NCBI GenBank assembly: GCA_030528085.1
Contig: JAUMZN010000005.1
Span: forward strand, 1 to 44,050
Direction of reading: 5' to 3'
From: Erysipelotrichaceae bacterium
GTDB lineage: Bacteria; Bacillota_I; Bacilli_A; Erysipelotrichales; Erysipelotrichaceae
DNA: 44,050 nt
Shown one piece after another: positions 33,522-41,988 of the stretch. The notes below the pieces were generated by a model, which saw only the letters and a list, made by a program, of their open reading frames with translations, searched no databases and was not told the origin of the DNA. Position 1 is the first letter of the stretch; each line of letters begins with the position of its first letter. The position numbers were made by a program, and so were the translations under genes.

Positions 33522-35327
33522 TTAATAGCCCACTTGTTCGCCATAAATTGGCTCTTCCACAAATTCTTGTTCTTGATCTGGATAAGTTGGATATTGTTCC
33601 TCTGGATATTGTGGTTCAACTGGATATTGCTGCTCAGCAGGATATTGCTCAACACCTTGGTTGGCATTTGGATCTACTGCTTCTGGTGTTTGGGTATTCG
33701 ATTCTGTCGTTTGTCCAGATGGATTTGCGACATCGATCGTTTTGCCTTCGATCAAATCGAAAATCAAAGATTGGGCAGTATTCACCGTATCGATGTAGTT
33801 GACTAAAACGGATGCTTCAGAACCAATCGCTGGGCAGAATGCCATTGTTGAATCCCCGCTTAATGCATAACTTTGAATATTCCAACTTGGGAAAGAAGAA
33901 ATTTCCAATCCGATCAATTCTTTGATCTGTGTTCCACTCATGTTCGTTGTGAACGCAGTTGATAAAGCGCGGATAAAGTTTGGATAGTTCACAACCATGG
34001 AAGGAGACATCATCTTTTCCAACAATGCTCTTAACACGAGCTGTTGGTTGATAATTCTTTGGTTATCTCCTGATAAGTAAGCATGACGTTCACGCGCAAA
34101 AGCGAGTGCACGTTCCCCTTCTAAATGGTTCACCCCAGCTTGAACACCTGGCATACCATTGGCATAGAATGTTTCTACTTCTAAACCTGGTTCAACATAA
34201 ACATCAATTCCGCCAATCGCATCGACAATATTGATTAAAGAAGAGAAGTTGACGCGAACGGTATAGTTCACTTCAATGCCTAAATAATCTTCGATTGTTG
34301 ATTCTGTTGTACCAATTCCATACCAGCCAGTATGTGTTAATTTATCGCTTTGACCTGCGATTGCTGAACAAGCCATTGCGTTTTTCTTACAAGAGATTGG
34401 GATATAGGAATCTCGTGGCAGTGAAATCATTAATACTTGGTAAGTTTTTGGGTTTACACTGACGAGCATATTGACATCAGAACGGCTGATTGTCGATAAG
34501 TTGCCATAACTATCGCTTCCTGAAATTAAAACGGTGAAAGGTTCTTCGGTAATGTCCATGACATCATCCGCTGGGTTTTTCATTTCATCAGGAACTGGAA
34601 CGTAGTAAATATATTGATCCACTTTATTGGTCATTGTTGTTAATGCATTGTATTGGTTGTAGTCGTTTGCGGCTTCCAATAATTCTTCGTGGAATTGTTC
34701 CGGAAGAATGATCGCATTGACTTCGCCTCGATATAAAGCATCGACAAGCGCAAAAGAACTTTCATATTCTTGTGTGACTGGTGTTGCCCCAGCTTTGCGC
34801 AGTTGTTCGAGCGCACCATTCGTTCCGCGTTCATCTAAAGCAGTCACAACTCCAGTAACTGTGCCGTTTAATTCGCTTGGATTATGAATGTTGCTTCCTT
34901 GCATCGCATAAGTCGTTACACTTAATGCCATCTGGTTTAAAACATCCGCTGAATTAAGGGTATCGGCATTTGGATCATCTTTTTTTGTGTTATCGGTTGT
35001 GGCTGTTGGCGTGGAGATCGATTCAAAGAAGTCTCCAGTTTTTTGCATATAGTAGCCGCCTAAAACACAAGTGCAGCTCAGCGCAAAAGTAAACACCATC
35101 ACAACCCCTTTAATCCAATGGCGGTAATAGCGTTTCAATAATAAACAAATGAATAACACTAAAACTAAAGCAAGTACGCCATAGCCAATAACAAGTTGCA
35201 TCGTTGAGAAGATTTCCAAGCGGAATGCTTCATATGCGATATAACCGGCTGACGCAATAAATAAAAGAACAAAGAGCCAAGACAAAACAGTCACGGTCTT
35301 TGATTGATGATTTGTATATCGTCTCAT
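33522..35327 (-). CDS. LytR-CpsA-Psr (LCP) family cell wall glycopolymer transferase
   Basis: A 601-residue membrane protein. Three hydrophobic segments (about 12-32, 42-62, 72-93) lead to an exterior region. A first exterior domain (about 125-255) has a CpsA-like accessory or solute-binding-like pattern (GAATALDERGT-like VTALDERGT, ALYRGEVNAIILPE). The LCP catalytic domain follows (about 265-510): LISGSDSYG, SRSDVNML, ISLPRDSYI, GGIDVYV, LEGERALAFARERH and DNQRIINQQ. The family moves undecaprenyl-linked teichoic acid or capsule onto peptidoglycan. The C-terminus is a Pro/Gln/Glu/Tyr-rich tail with four QYP repeats. GAGGTGAAAC precedes the ATG. Monocistronic. Confidence 0.93.
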   Translation of the reverse strand: MRRYTNHQSKTVTVLSWLFVLLFIASAGYIAYEAFRLEIFSTMQLVIGYGVLALVLVLFICLLLKRYYRHWIKGVVMVFTFALSCTCVLGGYYMQKTGDFFESISTPTATTDNTKKDDPNADTLNSADVLNQMALSVTTYAMQGSNIHNPSELNGTVTGVVTALDERGTNGALEQLRKAGATPVTQEYESSFALVDALYRGEVNAIILPEQFHEELLEAANDYNQYNALTTMTNKVDQYIYYVPVPDEMKNPADDVMDITEEPFTVLISGSDSYGNLSTISRSDVNMLVSVNPKTYQVLMISLPRDSYIPISCKKNAMACSAIAGQSDKLTHTGWYGIGTTESTIEDYLGIEVNYTVRVNFSSLINIVDAIGGIDVYVEPGLEVETFYANGMPGVQAGVNHLEGERALAFARERHAYLSGDNQRIINQQLVLRALLEKMMSPSMVVNYPNFIRALSTAFTTNMSGTQIKELIGLEISSFPSWNIQSYALSGDSTMAFCPAIGSEASVLVNYIDTVNTAQSLIFDLIEGKTIDVANPSGQTTESNTQTPEAVDPNANQGVEQYPAEQQYPVEPQYPEEQYPTYPDQEQEFVEEPIYGEQVGY

Positions 35328-35533
35328 GTTTCACCTCATGAACTTAAAAATGCGCTTATTATAGTAACATAGACCAGACTTAAGTCCCATACAGTTTTGT
35401 CACTATCCATGTCAATTGTCCTATTACTCCAATAATAAATATCCTGTACGCTTTAAAAAAACATTAAATCTCTTTTACCTTTCGCCAATACTCTTATTCA
35501 TTTTGATTTATGCTTAGTCACGCTGTACATAAA

Positions 35534-35578
35534 GAAAAAACGCTTTGATCTGCCTCTGTGCAAGGGATCAAAACGTTT
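35534..35578 (-). terminator. Terminator of first DegV gene
   Basis: AAACGCTTTGATC pairs with GATCAAAACGTTT with one mismatch; on the minus strand it is followed by six T residues. It resembles the terminator at 36640-36690, as expected for duplicated genes. Confidence 0.88.
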
Positions 35579-35596
35579 GAATCATCATATATTTTC

Positions 35597-36430
35597 TTAT
35601 TTTACAAAGAAGCCGACTACTGCACCTTCAGGTCCCGTATGAGTCGCTAAAACATAACATCCTTCTAAATCATCACAATTAAATGTAGTTTCCAACTGAC
35701 TTTCAAATGCTTCTTTGAGTGTTTTAGATGGCTGTGGATCTAAGCCAGTATAACCAAAGATGACCGGACGATCTAAATCGATATCCCACTCTTTAGCTAG
35801 TCTTGCCATACTGTTATACGCTTTTTTCATGCCGCGTACTTTTAAAGGCACCGCAACTTTGCCCTCTTCTAAAGTCAAAATTGGTTTAATTCCTGCTAGT
35901 TCGCCAATTGCGGCAGTTGCGGCTGAAATGCGTCCGCCGCGTTTTAAGTATTCCAACGTTGGCACTAAACCTAAAAGGCGAACTTTCTTTTTATCTTCTT
36001 CTAAAATATCCACAATTTCCTTGGCGGATTTGCCTTGTTTGCGTAAATCTAAAGCTTCTTGAACGAGTAACATCATTGGAAAGCTGATGTTTTGTGAGTC
36101 GATTAAATGAATTCGGTTTTCATCGACGCTAGTTTTTGCCAAGCGAGCGGAGTTATAAGACCCCGATAAAGTTGAAGCTAATGAAATGACGATGATTTCA
36201 TCTTCTGGATTTTTCAATAAGTCTTCAAAAATATCCATATAGACAGCTGGAGAAACTTGGCTTGTCGTTAATGTAACTCCCTTTTGCTGCTGAGTATTGT
36301 AAAAGTCTTCGCTTGTGAAATTTTCTGGCATAGGTTCGCCATTAGCAATGATGCCTAGTGGAGCAACGATTAATCCATGGTCGCGATCTGTTTTCAATTC
36401 TTGTGCACTATCGGCTACGATCCAAATCAT
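35597..36430 (-). CDS. DegV family fatty-acid-binding protein (copy A)
   Basis: A 277-residue DegV protein. The family binds a fatty acid and, as FakB, presents it to the kinase FakA for phospholipid synthesis. Landmarks: IVADSAQEL near the start, TSQVSPAVYMDIFEDLL, ISLASTLSGSYNSA, the PTLEYLKRGGRIS segment and the final THTGPEGAVVGFFVK. AGGAGATC precedes the ATG. It is about two-thirds identical by eye to copy B upstream, and both probably arose by duplication. It has its own promoter region with two GTTGA-N4-TCAAC boxes and its own terminator. No FakA gene is in the window, so the fatty-acid kinase link is family knowledge. Confidence 0.92.
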   Translation of the reverse strand: MIWIVADSAQELKTDRDHGLIVAPLGIIANGEPMPENFTSEDFYNTQQQKGVTLTTSQVSPAVYMDIFEDLLKNPEDEIIVISLASTLSGSYNSARLAKTSVDENRIHLIDSQNISFPMMLLVQEALDLRKQGKSAKEIVDILEEDKKKVRLLGLVPTLEYLKRGGRISAATAAIGELAGIKPILTLEEGKVAVPLKVRGMKKAYNSMARLAKEWDIDLDRPVIFGYTGLDPQPSKTLKEAFESQLETTFNCDDLEGCYVLATHTGPEGAVVGFFVK

Positions 36431-36576
36431 ATTTGATCTCCTGTTCTTTTTGTATTGATCTGCTAATGCTCTTTGAATAAGAGCATTGTCTTGTTCTTTT
36501 CTTGATTGATCGATGGAACAAAATATTCAAGTTAAACCCGCTTATTTCGTTCACGCAGACAGTTTATTTTCGTTTT

Positions 36577-36616
36577 GTTGAGTTGTCAACATTATTGTTG
36601 ATCGATCAACAATAAT
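36577..36616. promoter_or_regulatory. Two MarR-type operators before DegV copy A
   Basis: GTTGAGTTGTCAAC (36577-36590) and GTTGATCGATCAAC (36597-36610) share GTTGA-N4-TCAAC. Their centres are 20 bases apart, two helical turns. The second is the core of a 26-base perfect palindrome (36591-36616). The same pattern lies before the marR gene at 38069-38082. Confidence 0.8.
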
Positions 36617-36639
36617 TGTATTCTCCTTCTCTTTTGGCG

Positions 36640-36690
36640 AAAAAAAAAAACGTTTTGATTGTCCGATTTTTATCGCAATCAAAACGTTTT
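36640..36690 (-). terminator. Terminator of marR-DegV copy B transcript
   Basis: AAAACGTTTTGATTG (36647-36661) and its perfect complement (36676-36690) flank a short loop; on the minus strand eleven T residues follow. It separates the two DegV genes into different transcripts. Confidence 0.93.
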
Positions 36691-36701
36691 CGTAACTCTA
36701 T

Positions 36702-37535
36702 TTATTTTACAAAAAAGCCAACACCAGCACTGTTTGGTCCAGTATGAGTCGCTAAAACAAAACTTGCTGGCATCACTCGATCTGGGAAATGGTGATCGAG
36801 CTGCTTATCAAAAGCTTCTTTTAATAAATGACCAGGTTCAGGATCTAAGCCGGTATAACCAAAGATGACCGGACGATCTAAATCGATTCCCCATTCTTTT
36901 GCTAGACGTGGCAGACTGTTATACGCCTTTTTCAATCCACGCACTTTCATTGGAATGCCGACAACTCCATCCACAACAGATAATAACGGTTTAATGCCTA
37001 CCATATCCCCGATTGCTGCAGTTGCTGCTGAAATGCGGCCACCGCGTTTTAAGTATTCAAGCGTTGGGACAATCCCCATAAAGCGAACTTTCTTGGCATC
37101 TTCTGTTAAAATATCCGCAATTTCTTTAGCTGTTTTACCTTGTTTGCGCAAATCGAAAGCTTCTTCGACAAGCAATGTGATCGAGAAACATACCGTACCC
37201 GAATCAACAATATGGATACGATCTTCATCTAAACCACTTGCCGCAAGGTGTGCGGAATTGTATGTTCCCGACAATTTAGATGCTAAAGAGATATAAATCA
37301 CTTCATCTTCCGGATTTTTGAGAATTTCTTCAAAAATATCCATATAAACTGCCGGTGCAACTTGGCTAGACTTCATGACGACGTCTTTTTCTTCCATTTT
37401 TTCGTAGTACTCTTCGTATGTGAATCCTGGTTTTAATGGTTCGCCATTGGCATTGATTGTTAAATCCGCAACAATAAAATGATTCTCGCGGTCTGTTTTT
37501 AATTCTTGTGCATTATCTGCAACAATCCAAATCAT
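36702..37535 (-). CDS. DegV family fatty-acid-binding protein (copy B)
   Basis: A 277-residue paralogue of copy A with the same length and landmarks: IVADNAQEL, SSQVAPAVYMDIFEEIL, ISLASKLSGTYNSA, PTLEYLKRGGRIS and a final THTGPNSAGVGFFVK. The first lid-region residues differ, so lipid preference may differ, as is known for FakB1 and FakB2 of other Bacillota (saturated against unsaturated); this is inference. AGGAGA precedes the ATG. It begins 28 bases after the MarR gene and ends in a strong terminator, so it is co-transcribed with that regulator. Confidence 0.92.
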   Translation of the reverse strand: MIWIVADNAQELKTDRENHFIVADLTINANGEPLKPGFTYEEYYEKMEEKDVVMKSSQVAPAVYMDIFEEILKNPEDEVIYISLASKLSGTYNSAHLAASGLDEDRIHIVDSGTVCFSITLLVEEAFDLRKQGKTAKEIADILTEDAKKVRFMGIVPTLEYLKRGGRISAATAAIGDMVGIKPLLSVVDGVVGIPMKVRGLKKAYNSLPRLAKEWGIDLDRPVIFGYTGLDPEPGHLLKEAFDKQLDHHFPDRVMPASFVLATHTGPNSAGVGFFVK

Positions 37536-37563
37536 GTTTTTTCTCCTGTCCTATTCTTTATTT

Positions 37564-38046
37564 CTATTGCTCTTCTTTAGCTGCCTCTTTTTTAGACGCT
37601 TCAATTTTTTCTTTCATCTGTGTTTCGATTTCTTCAGTGAGCGTGGAACAAAACGCATAGAACGTTTCCCATTCTTTTTCATCGATCGCAAGATGCGCTT
37701 TTTCAAAAACAGATGACGCTTCTTGTTCTAGATAGCTCGTTAATTGTTTCCCTTTTTTGCTCAACTTAAAACGAACCTTATAGGTTGTCTCTCCTTCAAT
37801 GACTAAAAGATCTTGTTCTTTTAAGTGTTTTAAAGAACGAGAGATTAATGCTTTATCCATGCGCACGATCTGACAACATTCATCAAACCGAAATCCACTT
37901 TCAGCCTTATTCAGCGCTAAAAGCACAGGCAAATCTGCACCCTTTAATCCTTTTCCCTCCATATAGAACGATTTAAAGCGATTGATCTGACGGTTTAAGT
38001 TATTGATCGTCGCGAAAAAATGTAAAAACTTTTCTGTTTGGTCCAT
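37564..38046 (-). CDS. MarR family transcriptional regulator
   Basis: A 160-residue winged helix-turn-helix protein. The central part has the MarR pattern: LPVLLALNKAESGFRFDECCQIVRMDKALISRSLKHLKEQDLL is described here by its recognition helix DKALISRSLKHL and the wing after IEGETTYKVRFKLSKKGKQL. The C-terminal about 30 residues are highly charged. The binding site upstream of the ATG is weak. It is first in a transcript with DegV copy B. GTTGA-N4-TCAAC boxes upstream of itself and of DegV copy A suggest that it represses itself and both DegV genes, perhaps in response to fatty acids, like FabT-type regulators. Confidence 0.88.
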   Translation of the reverse strand: MDQTEKFLHFFATINNLNRQINRFKSFYMEGKGLKGADLPVLLALNKAESGFRFDECCQIVRMDKALISRSLKHLKEQDLLVIEGETTYKVRFKLSKKGKQLTSYLEQEASSVFEKAHLAIDEKEWETFYAFCSTLTEEIETQMKEKIEASKKEAAKEEQ

Positions 38047-38068
38047 AAGTTAAGTGTATTTCCACTTT

Positions 38069-38082
38069 GTTGACTCGTCAAC
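38069..38082. promoter_or_regulatory. MarR-type operator before marR
   Basis: GTTGACTCGTCAAC matches the GTTGA-N4-TCAAC pattern of the two boxes at 36577-36610 and lies 23 bases before the marR start, in position for autorepression. Confidence 0.8.
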
Positions 38083-38179
38083 ATTCAAGCCCGGTTTATT
38101 GCTGGGCAGTTTTTTAAACAAGAATTTTTTCAACAGATATATTTTCTCTTTTTCTTTTTCTCATTCTGAAACAATTATA

Positions 38180-38190
38180 GAACCGTTCCC
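38180..38190. promoter_or_regulatory. Upstream ScrR-like box
   Basis: GAACCGTTCCC resembles the GGAACCGGTTCC-like boxes at the scrA promoter and before the fructokinase. It is about 100 bases upstream of the promoter and could serve looping by a LacI-type tetramer. Confidence 0.5.
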
Positions 38191-38281
38191 ACATAGATTT
38201 ATCTTATTTTTTCACGCTAAAACACTTTAATTTGCCTATATTCCATGATTTAAAACTTTTTAAAGTTTTTAAAAATGAATG

Positions 38282-38310
38282 TTGACACGGTACCGGTTCC
38301 ATACTATACT
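38282..38310 (+). promoter_or_regulatory. Sucrose operon promoter with operator in spacer
   Basis: TTGACA (38282-38287), 17 bases, TATACT (38305-38310). The spacer holds GGTACCGGTTCC (38289-38300), a near palindrome that fits a LacI-type operator. Repression would directly exclude polymerase. Confidence 0.88.
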
Positions 38311-38316
38311 TTGATT

Positions 38317-38331
38317 GTGAAATCGGTTCCA
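38317..38331. promoter_or_regulatory. cre-like / second ScrR-like box
   Basis: GTGAAATCGGTTCCA matches 14 of 15 positions of the CcpA cre pattern WTGNAANCGNWNNCW, and its right half also matches the ScrR-like boxes. It lies just past the transcription start and 30 bases (centre to centre) from the spacer operator. It may bind CcpA, ScrR or both. Confidence 0.55.
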
Positions 38332-38382
38332 CAACTGATTCCATTAAACACTCAGAAAAAGAGAAAGAAAAAGGAGACTAAT

Positions 38383-40320
38383 ATGGACTACTCGAAAATC
38401 GCGAAAAGCGTTATCGAAAATGTTGGCGGCCAAGAGAACATCATTTCTGCCGTGCATTGCGCTACTCGCTTACGTCTGCGTCTGAAAGACTACAACAAAG
38501 TCAATGAGGACAAAATCACGGATATTGATCAAGTCAAAGGTGTATTCTTGGCAAACGATCAATATCAAATCATTCTCGGTTCCGGTACGGTAAACCTAGT
38601 TACTGATGAAGTTTTAAAACAAACTCATTTATCCACAAACACAAATACTGAAGAACCAAAAGCCGCAAAAGAAGGAAATCCAATCATGCGCTTTGTCAAA
38701 GTGCTCTCGGATATCTTCGTTCCAATCATTCCAGCGATCGTTGCTGGTGGTCTTTTGATGGGAATCAACAACGTTTTAACCGCTAATGGTTTATTCGTTG
38801 CTGGAAAATCTTTAATCGACATCATGCCTGAATTTGCAGGCGTTGCGAGCTTCATTAACTTATGTGCAAACGCACCATTCACATTCTTGCCTGTATTAAT
38901 CGGCTTCTCTGCTACAAAAAAATTCGGCGGCAACCCTTATTTAGGTGCTGCAATGGGTATGATCATGGTTCACCCAGAATTATTAAATGCTTACTCATTA
39001 GCAAGTGCTGAAGCAATCCCAACTTGGAACTGGTTTGGCTTAGAAGTTCAATCGATCGGTTATCAAGGAACAGTTCTTCCTGTATTAATGGTGTCCTGGA
39101 TCCTTGCAAACTTAGAAAAACGTCTGCACAGAATCACACCGAGCTGGTTAGATAACTTAACAACTCCACTATTATCGATCTTAATTACATCCGTCTTAAC
39201 ATTCTTATTTGTTGGACCTGCAATGCGTACTGTCGGCGACTGGCTCGCTTATGGATTAAGTTGGATGTACTCTTCGTTAGGCTTTATTGGTGGTGCAATT
39301 TTCGGCTTATTATATGCCCCAATCACAATCACAGGTATGCATCACTCTTTCTCAGCTATCGAAACACAATTGATCGCTGCTGCGCAAACAACTGGCGGAT
39401 CCTTCATCTTCCCTACTGCTTCGATGAATAACGTTGCCCAAGGCGCTGCAGTATTAGCTGTATTGTTCATCACAAAAGATGAAAAACTGAAATCGATCTG
39501 CTCTGCATCTGGAATTTCCGCATTGCTCGGTATTACTGAGCCTGCTATGTTCGGTGTTACATTGAAATTGAAATACCCATTCTATGCCGCAATTATCGGT
39601 TCTGCCGTTGGTTCTGCATGGATCGCTGGAACACATACTTTAGCCTTAGCCATGGGCGCTGCTGGATTACCTGGATTTATTTCCATCGCACCACAAAGCT
39701 GGGTCAACTTCTTCATCGGCCTTGGCATTTCAATGGCAACTTCTTTCATCTTGACTTTAGTGTTCACTAAACACCAAGCAAACAAAGAAAAACAAACTAA
39801 AGAACAACAACCACAAACAACAGAAACTACTGATGCAATCGAAGAACAAGCACAAGAAAACGTTATTGAACAAGCACAAAACAATACAGTTTATGCACCA
39901 TTTGCTGGTACTGTTAAACCTCTTGATCAATGCGGCGATGAAGCATTCGCTTCTAAAGCAATGGGTGATGGTTTTGTGATCACCCCAACTGACAACAACT
40001 TCTACTCCCCTGTAACTGGTGAAGTAAGCTTTATTTTCCCAACTCGCCATGCCCTTGGCTTACAAACAGAAAACGGTACCCAAATGCTGATCCACATCGG
40101 TATGGATACTGTAAACCTCGAAGGAAAACCTTTTGAAATGTTCATCAAACAAGGTGACAAAGTCCAAGCTGGCCAATTATTAGGCCGCGTTGATTTCGAA
40201 CAAATCAAAGTTGCTGGCTTATCGATCGAAACTCCAGTTGTCATCACAAATAAACCACTTGCCACTCCAGTAAACGCAAGCGATGTGAACGCTGGCCAAC
40301 AAATCCTCACCCTCGAATAA
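38383..40320 (+). CDS. scrA: Sucrose-specific PTS transporter EIIBCA
   Basis: A 645-residue membrane transporter that imports sucrose and phosphorylates it to sucrose-6-phosphate. Order: EIIB domain (about 1-85) with phosphorylated C26 in AVHCATRLRLRL; EIIC with about ten membrane segments (about 105-465) including the conserved GITEPAMFGV segment; a Gln/Thr/Glu-rich linker; and a glucose-type EIIA domain (about 505-645) with the active His H571 in LIHIGMDTV and H556 in RHALGL. The start ATG 38383 follows AAGGAG; the longer frame from 38275 runs through the promoter. Sucrose rather than trehalose is inferred from the next gene. First gene of the operon. Confidence 0.93.
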   Translation: MDYSKIAKSVIENVGGQENIISAVHCATRLRLRLKDYNKVNEDKITDIDQVKGVFLANDQYQIILGSGTVNLVTDEVLKQTHLSTNTNTEEPKAAKEGNPIMRFVKVLSDIFVPIIPAIVAGGLLMGINNVLTANGLFVAGKSLIDIMPEFAGVASFINLCANAPFTFLPVLIGFSATKKFGGNPYLGAAMGMIMVHPELLNAYSLASAEAIPTWNWFGLEVQSIGYQGTVLPVLMVSWILANLEKRLHRITPSWLDNLTTPLLSILITSVLTFLFVGPAMRTVGDWLAYGLSWMYSSLGFIGGAIFGLLYAPITITGMHHSFSAIETQLIAAAQTTGGSFIFPTASMNNVAQGAAVLAVLFITKDEKLKSICSASGISALLGITEPAMFGVTLKLKYPFYAAIIGSAVGSAWIAGTHTLALAMGAAGLPGFISIAPQSWVNFFIGLGISMATSFILTLVFTKHQANKEKQTKEQQPQTTETTDAIEEQAQENVIEQAQNNTVYAPFAGTVKPLDQCGDEAFASKAMGDGFVITPTDNNFYSPVTGEVSFIFPTRHALGLQTENGTQMLIHIGMDTVNLEGKPFEMFIKQGDKVQAGQLLGRVDFEQIKVAGLSIETPVVITNKPLATPVNASDVNAGQQILTLE

Positions 40321-40338
40321 ACCCTATCCCCCAAAACG

Positions 40339-40412
40339 TGAATCGATATCGATTCAATCCCCCACTTTATTGATCGCTGCCATGCAGTCTTCGGGCTGTA
40401 TGGCCATCGATC
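40339..40412 (+). promoter_or_regulatory. Intercistronic stem-loops between scrA and scrB
   Basis: An 18-base perfect palindrome, TGAATCGATATCGATTCA (40339-40356), is followed by a stem-loop (40372-40412) with outer arms GATCG/CGATC and inner arms CCATGCAG/CTGTATGG. Neither has a T-tract. They could protect or process the mRNA and set different levels of transporter and hydrolase. Confidence 0.5.
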
Positions 40413-40441
40413 TTTCAAACTATTCTTAAGGAGATTTACCC

Positions 40442-41890
40442 ATGAACCAAGTCCGTCAAGAATTTACAACTCCCCAAACCCAAGAAAACCGCGATCAAGT
40501 CAAAGCGGATCCAAACCGTCTTGCTTATCATTTAATGCCGCCTGTAGGTTGGCTCAACGACCCAAACGGTTTATGTCAGTTCAATGGCACATACCACATT
40601 TTCTATCAATACACCCCAGGCAACCCGACTGGTGCAGATCATCGCGGCTGGGGGCATTACACCACAAAAGATTTCATTCACTATCAAGAAGAAAACGATA
40701 CTTTTGTTCCAGATCAGTTCGGCGATCATCGCGGATCTTATTCTGGCAGCGCTTTGATTCACGATGGTGTCATGCATCTTTTCTATACTGGTAACAATAA
40801 ATTAGAAGGTGATTATGACTACATCAATGAAGGACGCATTCATTGGGTTATGCATTCTTCCAGCAAAGATGGCCTTCATTTCACGCCAAAAGAAGTGCTT
40901 CTAGAAAATAAAGACTATCCGCAAAATCTGTCTTGCCACGTTCGCGACCCTAAAGTCATTCCTTACAACAACTCCTTCTATATGGTTTTAGGTGCCCGAA
41001 CAAAAGACTCCTGCGGCCAAGCAGAAATTTTCAAAAGTTCAAATTTACACGATTGGACTCACGCTTCCACAATTACACCCACAACTCGCTTTGGGTATAT
41101 GTGGGAATGTCCAGATCTAATTGAACTCGATGGTCGTCTATTCTTATTTACTTGCCCACAAGGTGTCGACCAAGAAGGCTACAACTATGAAGCAAAATAT
41201 CAAAATGGCTATTTTGAACTCGATCGCAATTTAGATGCCGATCAACAAGTTGGTCCTTTCCATGAACAAGATCACGGTTTTGATTTCTATGCTCCACAAT
41301 CTTTCATTGATCAATCCGGACGCCGCATTTCAATTGGCTGGATGGGCATTCCAGATGTGGATTACACAAAACCAACAATTCAACAAAACTGGCAGCACGC
41401 ACTGACTTTGCCACGCTTGTTGACACTCAACGAAAACAAAATTTATCAATATCCAATTGTGGAAATTGAAAACTTACGCAATACACACACGCATATAGAC
41501 GTTCAAGAAAATACTGTCTATACACCAGGTTCAATCGTTTGCGAACTTCAAATCAAACCTTTAAGCAGCACTTGGACAATCCACCTGCGCAAAGACTGCA
41601 CATTATCTTATGATGGCAAGCTGTTCACCTTTACTTTAGGTGCTTCCGGTTATGGAAGAGGCTCCCATCATATCGAAGTCGATGCCATCGATTCTTTATC
41701 GATTTGGTCCGATACAAGTTCACTTGAAATCTTCATCAACAAAGGTGAATACGCATTGACCACACAATTATTCGATGATGAAAAAGAACTGCATTTCAGT
41801 AGTGATCAAGCGATGGATCTTGATTTCTATAGCTACAATCACTTTGAAATTTGTGAAAAGATCGAAAAAGAAGATCCAACATTAGCTTAA
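40442..41890 (+). CDS. scrB: Sucrose-6-phosphate hydrolase (GH32)
   Basis: A 482-residue cytoplasmic beta-fructofuranosidase that splits sucrose-6-phosphate into glucose-6-phosphate and fructose. The three GH32 catalytic motifs are present: WLNDPNG with nucleophile D40, RDP with D169, and WECPD with acid/base E222. The five-bladed propeller fills about residues 25-345 and a C-terminal beta-sandwich the rest. AAGGAG precedes the ATG. It lies 121 bases after scrA, past two stem-loops, and about 100 bases before the fructokinase. Confidence 0.95.
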   Translation: MNQVRQEFTTPQTQENRDQVKADPNRLAYHLMPPVGWLNDPNGLCQFNGTYHIFYQYTPGNPTGADHRGWGHYTTKDFIHYQEENDTFVPDQFGDHRGSYSGSALIHDGVMHLFYTGNNKLEGDYDYINEGRIHWVMHSSSKDGLHFTPKEVLLENKDYPQNLSCHVRDPKVIPYNNSFYMVLGARTKDSCGQAEIFKSSNLHDWTHASTITPTTRFGYMWECPDLIELDGRLFLFTCPQGVDQEGYNYEAKYQNGYFELDRNLDADQQVGPFHEQDHGFDFYAPQSFIDQSGRRISIGWMGIPDVDYTKPTIQQNWQHALTLPRLLTLNENKIYQYPIVEIENLRNTHTHIDVQENTVYTPGSIVCELQIKPLSSTWTIHLRKDCTLSYDGKLFTFTLGASGYGRGSHHIEVDAIDSLSIWSDTSSLEIFINKGEYALTTQLFDDEKELHFSSDQAMDLDFYSYNHFEICEKIEKEDPTLA

Positions 41891-41920
41891 ACTTATGCCT
41901 GTTGTCGGTTACAATATTAA

Positions 41921-41932
41921 GGAACCGATCCC
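41921..41932. promoter_or_regulatory. ScrR-like box before fructokinase
   Basis: GGAACCGATCCC has the left half GGAACCG of the proposed palindrome GGAACCGGTTCC and lies 56 bases before the fructokinase ATG. It suggests an additional regulated promoter between scrB and the kinase, though no clean -35/-10 pair was found. Confidence 0.6.
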
Positions 41933-41988
41933 AACATAAATCGACGATACTTATCCAATCGTTTTAATCAAATAAAGAAGGAAAGACA

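Larger units (their letters stand above)
38047..38382. other. Divergent marR / sucrose operon regulatory region
   Basis: No gene. Left part: MarR-type box (38069-38082). Right part: sugar-operon boxes at 38180, 38289 and 38319 and the scrA promoter at 38282-38310. The middle is AT rich with no further feature seen. Confidence 0.7.

Noticed and set aside
38275-38382. Longer scrA start at 38275
   Set aside because: The extension runs through a consensus promoter and operator; the EIIB domain begins right after the ATG at 38383, which has AAGGAG.
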